Positions 6,513 to 8,731 of a DNA stretch of 8,731 nucleotides are shown here, piece by piece (positions within the stretch are counted from its first letter, which is position 1; every line of letters starts with the position of its first letter). Below the pieces are notes generated by a model, which searched no databases, was not told where the DNA came from, and saw only the letters and a program-made list of their open reading frames with translations. Where the stretch lies: NCBI GenBank assembly GCA_937906765.1, contig CALCUV010000037.1, positions 1 through 8,731 on the forward strand, written 5' to 3'. The position numbers were made by a program, and so were the translations under genes. Source of the DNA: an uncultured Prevotella sp. Its GTDB lineage: Bacteria; Bacteroidota; Bacteroidia; Bacteroidales; Bacteroidaceae.

Positions 6513-8330
6513 TTAACGCACATTGGGATCGTAGGGCATACGTGCCTGAAGGTAAGTGCCACTCTCGATTTGCTTCAACACGTTCAAGCTTCTGTAATGT
6601 TCGCCTAAGAGTGTGCGCAACTCACGTTCCAAATAATTTTCCTTAGTTGCGTCCATGAGTTGTGCCATAAAGGGTTCCTTTGCAGGATAATTGCCTACGG
6701 TATAATCAGGTGTTTCTGCCAATTCTGCAGCATACGCAATGGCATCTTCAAGAGAACCCAACTGGTCAACGAGTCCGATTTCCAACGCCTGTTGTCCGGT
6801 CCACACGCGACCCTGTGCAATTTCGTTCACCGCCTCCTTGGTCATGCCGCGACCATTTGCCACACGTGTGAGGAAGAGGTCGTAACCGCGTTCGATATAT
6901 GCCTGCATCGCTGCGGTTTCCTTAGCATTAAAGCCACGACCAAACGCACCGAAGTCAGCAGATTCGTTAGTTTTCACCACATCGAAGTGAAGACCGAGTT
7001 TTTCAGTAAGCAAACCTGAGAAGTTAGGCACCATGCCGAAAATACCTATTGAACCCGTGAGCGTAGTTGGCTGAGCAAAGATGCGGTTTGCGTTACAAGA
7101 CATGTAATAACCGCCCGAAGCTGCATAGTCACCCATAGAAACGACAACGGGTTTCTTGGCCTTCAACAAATCAATGGCTTTCCACATGTGTTCACTTGCA
7201 GAAGCGCTACCACCAGGGGAATTCACGCGGAGCACTACGGCTTTCACCTTGTCATCATTCATTAATTTGTCAAGGTCATCCACAATCTTGCCACCAACTA
7301 TCTCTGCGCCACCACCAGTAAGACCAGAAGTCTTTTCATCTACGATTTCGCCGTAAGCATAATACACAGCGATTTCATTCGCACTCGTTTCGGGCACCAC
7401 AGTGCTTGCCAATTCTTTGGGCGTAACTAAGTTAGCCTTCACACCACCCAAATGATTGCGAAGCACATCACGCGCACCATCTACATAAACTAATGTGTCA
7501 ACAAATCCATAATCAACAATGGCCTGTGCTTCGTTGAAGAACATATAATTGTCTGCAAAAGCATTGAGCGAGTCAACAGGAATGTTGCGCGAAGCAGACA
7601 CGTCGGCGCAGAAGTTGCTCCAAATGTCATTTACAAATGACTGAACCTGCGCACGGTTAGCATCGCTCATTTCTGTGCAAATAAAGGGTTCAACCGCACT
7701 TTTATAAGTTCCCACGCGGAATACCTGCATGTCAACGCCAAGTTTTTCGAGCAATTCCTTGTAGAAGATGGGTTGAGACGCAAGTCCCTTCCATTCCAAC
7801 ATTCCCGAGGGATTCATCATAATCTTATCGGCAACGGATGCCAAGTAATACCCTCCCTGAGAATATATATCGGAATATGCAAGAATAAACTTTCCGCTGG
7901 TCTTAAAGTCTAACAACTCCTTGCGGATTTCCTGAATCGTTGCCGATTCTGTGCTCAACACACCGCCCTTGAGGTAAATCCCCTCAATTTTAGGATTAGT
8001 CTTGGCTTCACGAATGGCAAGAAGGATGTCGTCCAAACCTTGCGATGCTGCATAGTCGCCTCCAAAAAGTTCGGCAAAGGGATTGTCTTCGGCGCGTTCT
8101 TCAACGGTTGCGTCAAGATTGATGCAGAGCACACTGTGGTCGGTAATTACGGCGGGGGCTTCGCCTGCTGAGACCACCACACCGAGAACGAAGAAGAAAA
8201 TCATTACTGAGAAGGCGATGGAAACCAATCCACCGACACACACGGCGAGTAATGCTTGAAAGAAACCGCGGAACCATGACTGACGTTCAACGACGTATTT
8301 CACTTTCATGGGTTGAATGTTTTCTGACAT
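6513..8330 (-). CDS. sppA: Signal peptide peptidase SppA, long (67K) type
   Basis: Membrane-bound serine protease (protease IV) that degrades cleaved signal peptides and other membrane-released peptides, with its active site on the outer face of the inner membrane. The 605 residues match the two-domain long form. A short cytoplasmic N-terminus with basic residues is followed by one hydrophobic helix (about 24-54). Two tandem ClpP/crotonase-like domains follow. The N-terminal one supplies the catalytic lysine in [10 protein letters not shown] (Lys210, matching E. coli Lys209). The C-terminal one holds [13 protein letters not shown] (368-380) and the catalytic serine in DYAASGGYY (Ser405, matching Ser409), then LTGSIGIFG (424-432). 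Both catalytic residues are present, so an active enzyme is expected. The start at 8330 gives a sensible N-terminus, preceded by an A/T-rich leader (TATAAAAGTT) without Shine-Dalgarno. It is the first gene of the sppA-lpxK-phosphorylase transcript. Confidence 0.96.
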   Translation of the reverse strand: MSENIQPMKVKYVVERQSWFRGFFQALLAVCVGGLVSIAFSVMIFFFVLGVVVSAGEAPAVITDHSVLCINLDATVEERAEDNPFAELFGGDYAASQGLDDILLAIREAKTNPKIEGIYLKGGVLSTESATIQEIRKELLDFKTSGKFILAYSDIYSQGGYYLASVADKIMMNPSGMLEWKGLASQPIFYKELLEKLGVDMQVFRVGTYKSAVEPFICTEMSDANRAQVQSFVNDIWSNFCADVSASRNIPVDSLNAFADNYMFFNEAQAIVDYGFVDTLVYVDGARDVLRNHLGGVKANLVTPKELASTVVPETSANEIAVYYAYGEIVDEKTSGLTGGGAEIVGGKIVDDLDKLMNDDKVKAVVLRVNSPGGSASASEHMWKAIDLLKAKKPVVVSMGDYAASGGYYMSCNANRIFAQPTTLTGSIGIFGMVPNFSGLLTEKLGLHFDVVKTNESADFGAFGRGFNAKETAAMQAYIERGYDLFLTRVANGRGMTKEAVNEIAQGRVWTGQQALEIGLVDQLGSLEDAIAYAAELAETPDYTVGNYPAKEPFMAQLMDATKENYLERELRTLLGEHYRSLNVLKQIESGTYLQARMPYDPNVR

Positions 8331-8353
8331 AACTTTTATATCATTTTAGAACA

Positions 8354-8384
8354 CTGACGACAAGGGGTTTATGCTTGTCAGCAG
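8354..8384 (-). other. Hairpin in the sppA leader
   Basis: CTGACGACAAG (8354-8364) is nearly complementary to CTTGTCAGCAG (8374-8384), leaving a 9-nt loop. In the - strand RNA the 11-bp stem has one mismatch and one G-U wobble. It ends about 23 nt before the sppA ATG. No U-run follows on the - strand; on the + strand a T-rich CGTTTGTTTT follows, but no + strand gene ends here. It may be an sppA leader structure or the end of read-through from the upstream gene. Confidence 0.5.
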
Positions 8385-8439
8385 CGTTTGTTTTATGGTT
8401 AATTCTTTAAAACTATTTTAGGCGCGAAACTATTACTTA

Positions 8440-8481
8440 CTTAGGAAAAATTGTTTGAGACTTAAGAAAAATTCTTTCAGA
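8440..8481 (-). repeat. 21-bp tandem repeat, two copies, upstream of sppA
   Basis: Two abutting 21-bp units lie at 8440-8460 and 8461-8481, each of the form CTTArGAAAAATTsTTTsAGA on the + strand, and are identical at 18 of 21 positions. The period is two helical turns, as expected for paired binding sites. They lie 110-150 bp upstream of the sppA start and about 65 bp after the end of the exonuclease gene. The rest of the roughly 215-bp gap is A/T-rich. TAGTTTCG on the - strand (just downstream of the repeats) is one base off the Bacteroidetes -7 element TAnnTTTG, but no TTTG lies at the right distance before it, so no promoter is called. Confidence 0.65.
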
Positions 8482-8546
8482 GAGAATTTCTCGTAATTCT
8501 GATTTTGTTTTTCGCCTGAGTTTCCGAAGCGGGAGAATGCGGGTGT

Positions 8547-8731
8547 TTACTGCAATCCTTCGATACACACTTCCACGGGGCAGTGGTCCGAACCGAAGAC
8601 GTCGGCATGTATTTTTGCCCCCGTGAGTTGCGGGCGAAGGCGTTCGGAAGCGAGGAAGTAATCAATGCGCCACCCTACGTTCTTTTCGCGAGCATGGAAG
8701 CGGTAACTCCACCATGAGTAAGCGCCTTCAA
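8547..8731 (-). CDS. xth: Exodeoxyribonuclease III family (AP endonuclease), C-terminal part, 5' end outside window
   Basis: DNA-repair nuclease of the exonuclease III / endonuclease-exonuclease-phosphatase fold, acting on abasic sites and 3' blocked ends. Reading the - strand from base 8729 gives 60 residues ending in TAA at 8549-8547. They contain YSWWSYRFHAREKNVGWR followed by IDYFLAS, then ADVFGSDHCPVEV near the end. The family's C-terminal signatures GWRIDYFLAS and GSDHCPV, with the catalytic Asp-His pair, are intact. Roughly the first three quarters of the usual 250-270 residues lie beyond the right edge, so upstream metal-binding residues cannot be checked. The gene points toward sppA, but a 215-bp repeat-bearing gap separates them, so they need not share a transcript. 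Confidence 0.93.
   Translation of the reverse strand, partial: EGAYSWWSYRFHAREKNVGWRIDYFLASERLRPQLTGAKIHADVFGSDHCPVEVCIEGLQ

Noticed and set aside
8410..8440. Bacteroidetes-type promoter (-7 TAnnTTTG) for sppA
   Set aside because: TAGTTTCG and TAGTTTTA are each one base off, but neither has a TTTG about 19 bp upstream.
8483..8500. AGAATT/AATTCT stem as a terminator for the exonuclease gene
   Set aside because: Only six A/T-rich pairs with a 6-nt loop; the U-rich tail is not directly adjacent. Too weak to call.
8477..8665. Open - strand frame with its own ATG near the right edge
   Set aside because: It overlaps the exonuclease III C-terminus in another frame; the exonuclease frame carries the conserved motifs.
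1..8731. CRISPR arrays, insertion sequences, tRNA or rRNA genes, defence or toxin-antitoxin systems
   Set aside because: None seen: the window is filled by conserved housekeeping genes, and the only repeats are the short intergenic ones reported.

Overview
The window looks like chromosome from a Bacteroidales bacterium, probably Prevotellaceae or a close relative. This is inferred from protein style, the sppA-lpxK-purine nucleoside phosphorylase order, starts without Shine-Dalgarno sequences but with A/T-rich leaders, and 7-bp-periodic intergenic DNA. Every long stretch is a recognisable housekeeping gene. No mobile element, CRISPR array, tRNA or rRNA was seen, and no previously undescribed multi-gene system is evident. 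The unusual signals are small: non-coding repeats and hairpins, and a few residue-level departures in conserved enzymes.

Left half, + strand: the C-terminal part of formate-tetrahydrofolate ligase (fhs, cut by the left edge); an intergenic stretch built of 7-bp units; a single-domain biotin-protein ligase (birA, start placed at 1047); and, 21 bp later, a DinF-type MATE exporter. The MATE gene faces purA tail to tail across about 195 bp that holds two hairpins. The second is a strong terminator-like stem just past purA.

Right half, - strand, in transcription order: the last 60 codons of an exonuclease III family protein (cut by the right edge); a roughly 215-bp gap with a 21-bp tandem repeat and a leader hairpin; sppA (membrane signal-peptide peptidase); lpxK (lipid A 4'-kinase); a trimeric-type purine nucleoside phosphorylase; and purA (adenylosuccinate synthetase). 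The gaps from sppA to lpxK (27 bp) and lpxK to the phosphorylase (17-bp overlap) indicate one transcript. purA follows after 92 bp and may be a read-through member or have its own promoter. The operon joins two envelope functions to two purine functions: the phosphorylase releases free bases from nucleosides, and PurA commits IMP to AMP.

The points most worth checking are the 7-bp-periodic region including a TTTCTCC tract before birA, an Asp in the phosphorylase where the human enzyme has the base-recognising Asn243, a shortened LpxK N-terminus, and a changed GxQWGDEGKGK motif in PurA.
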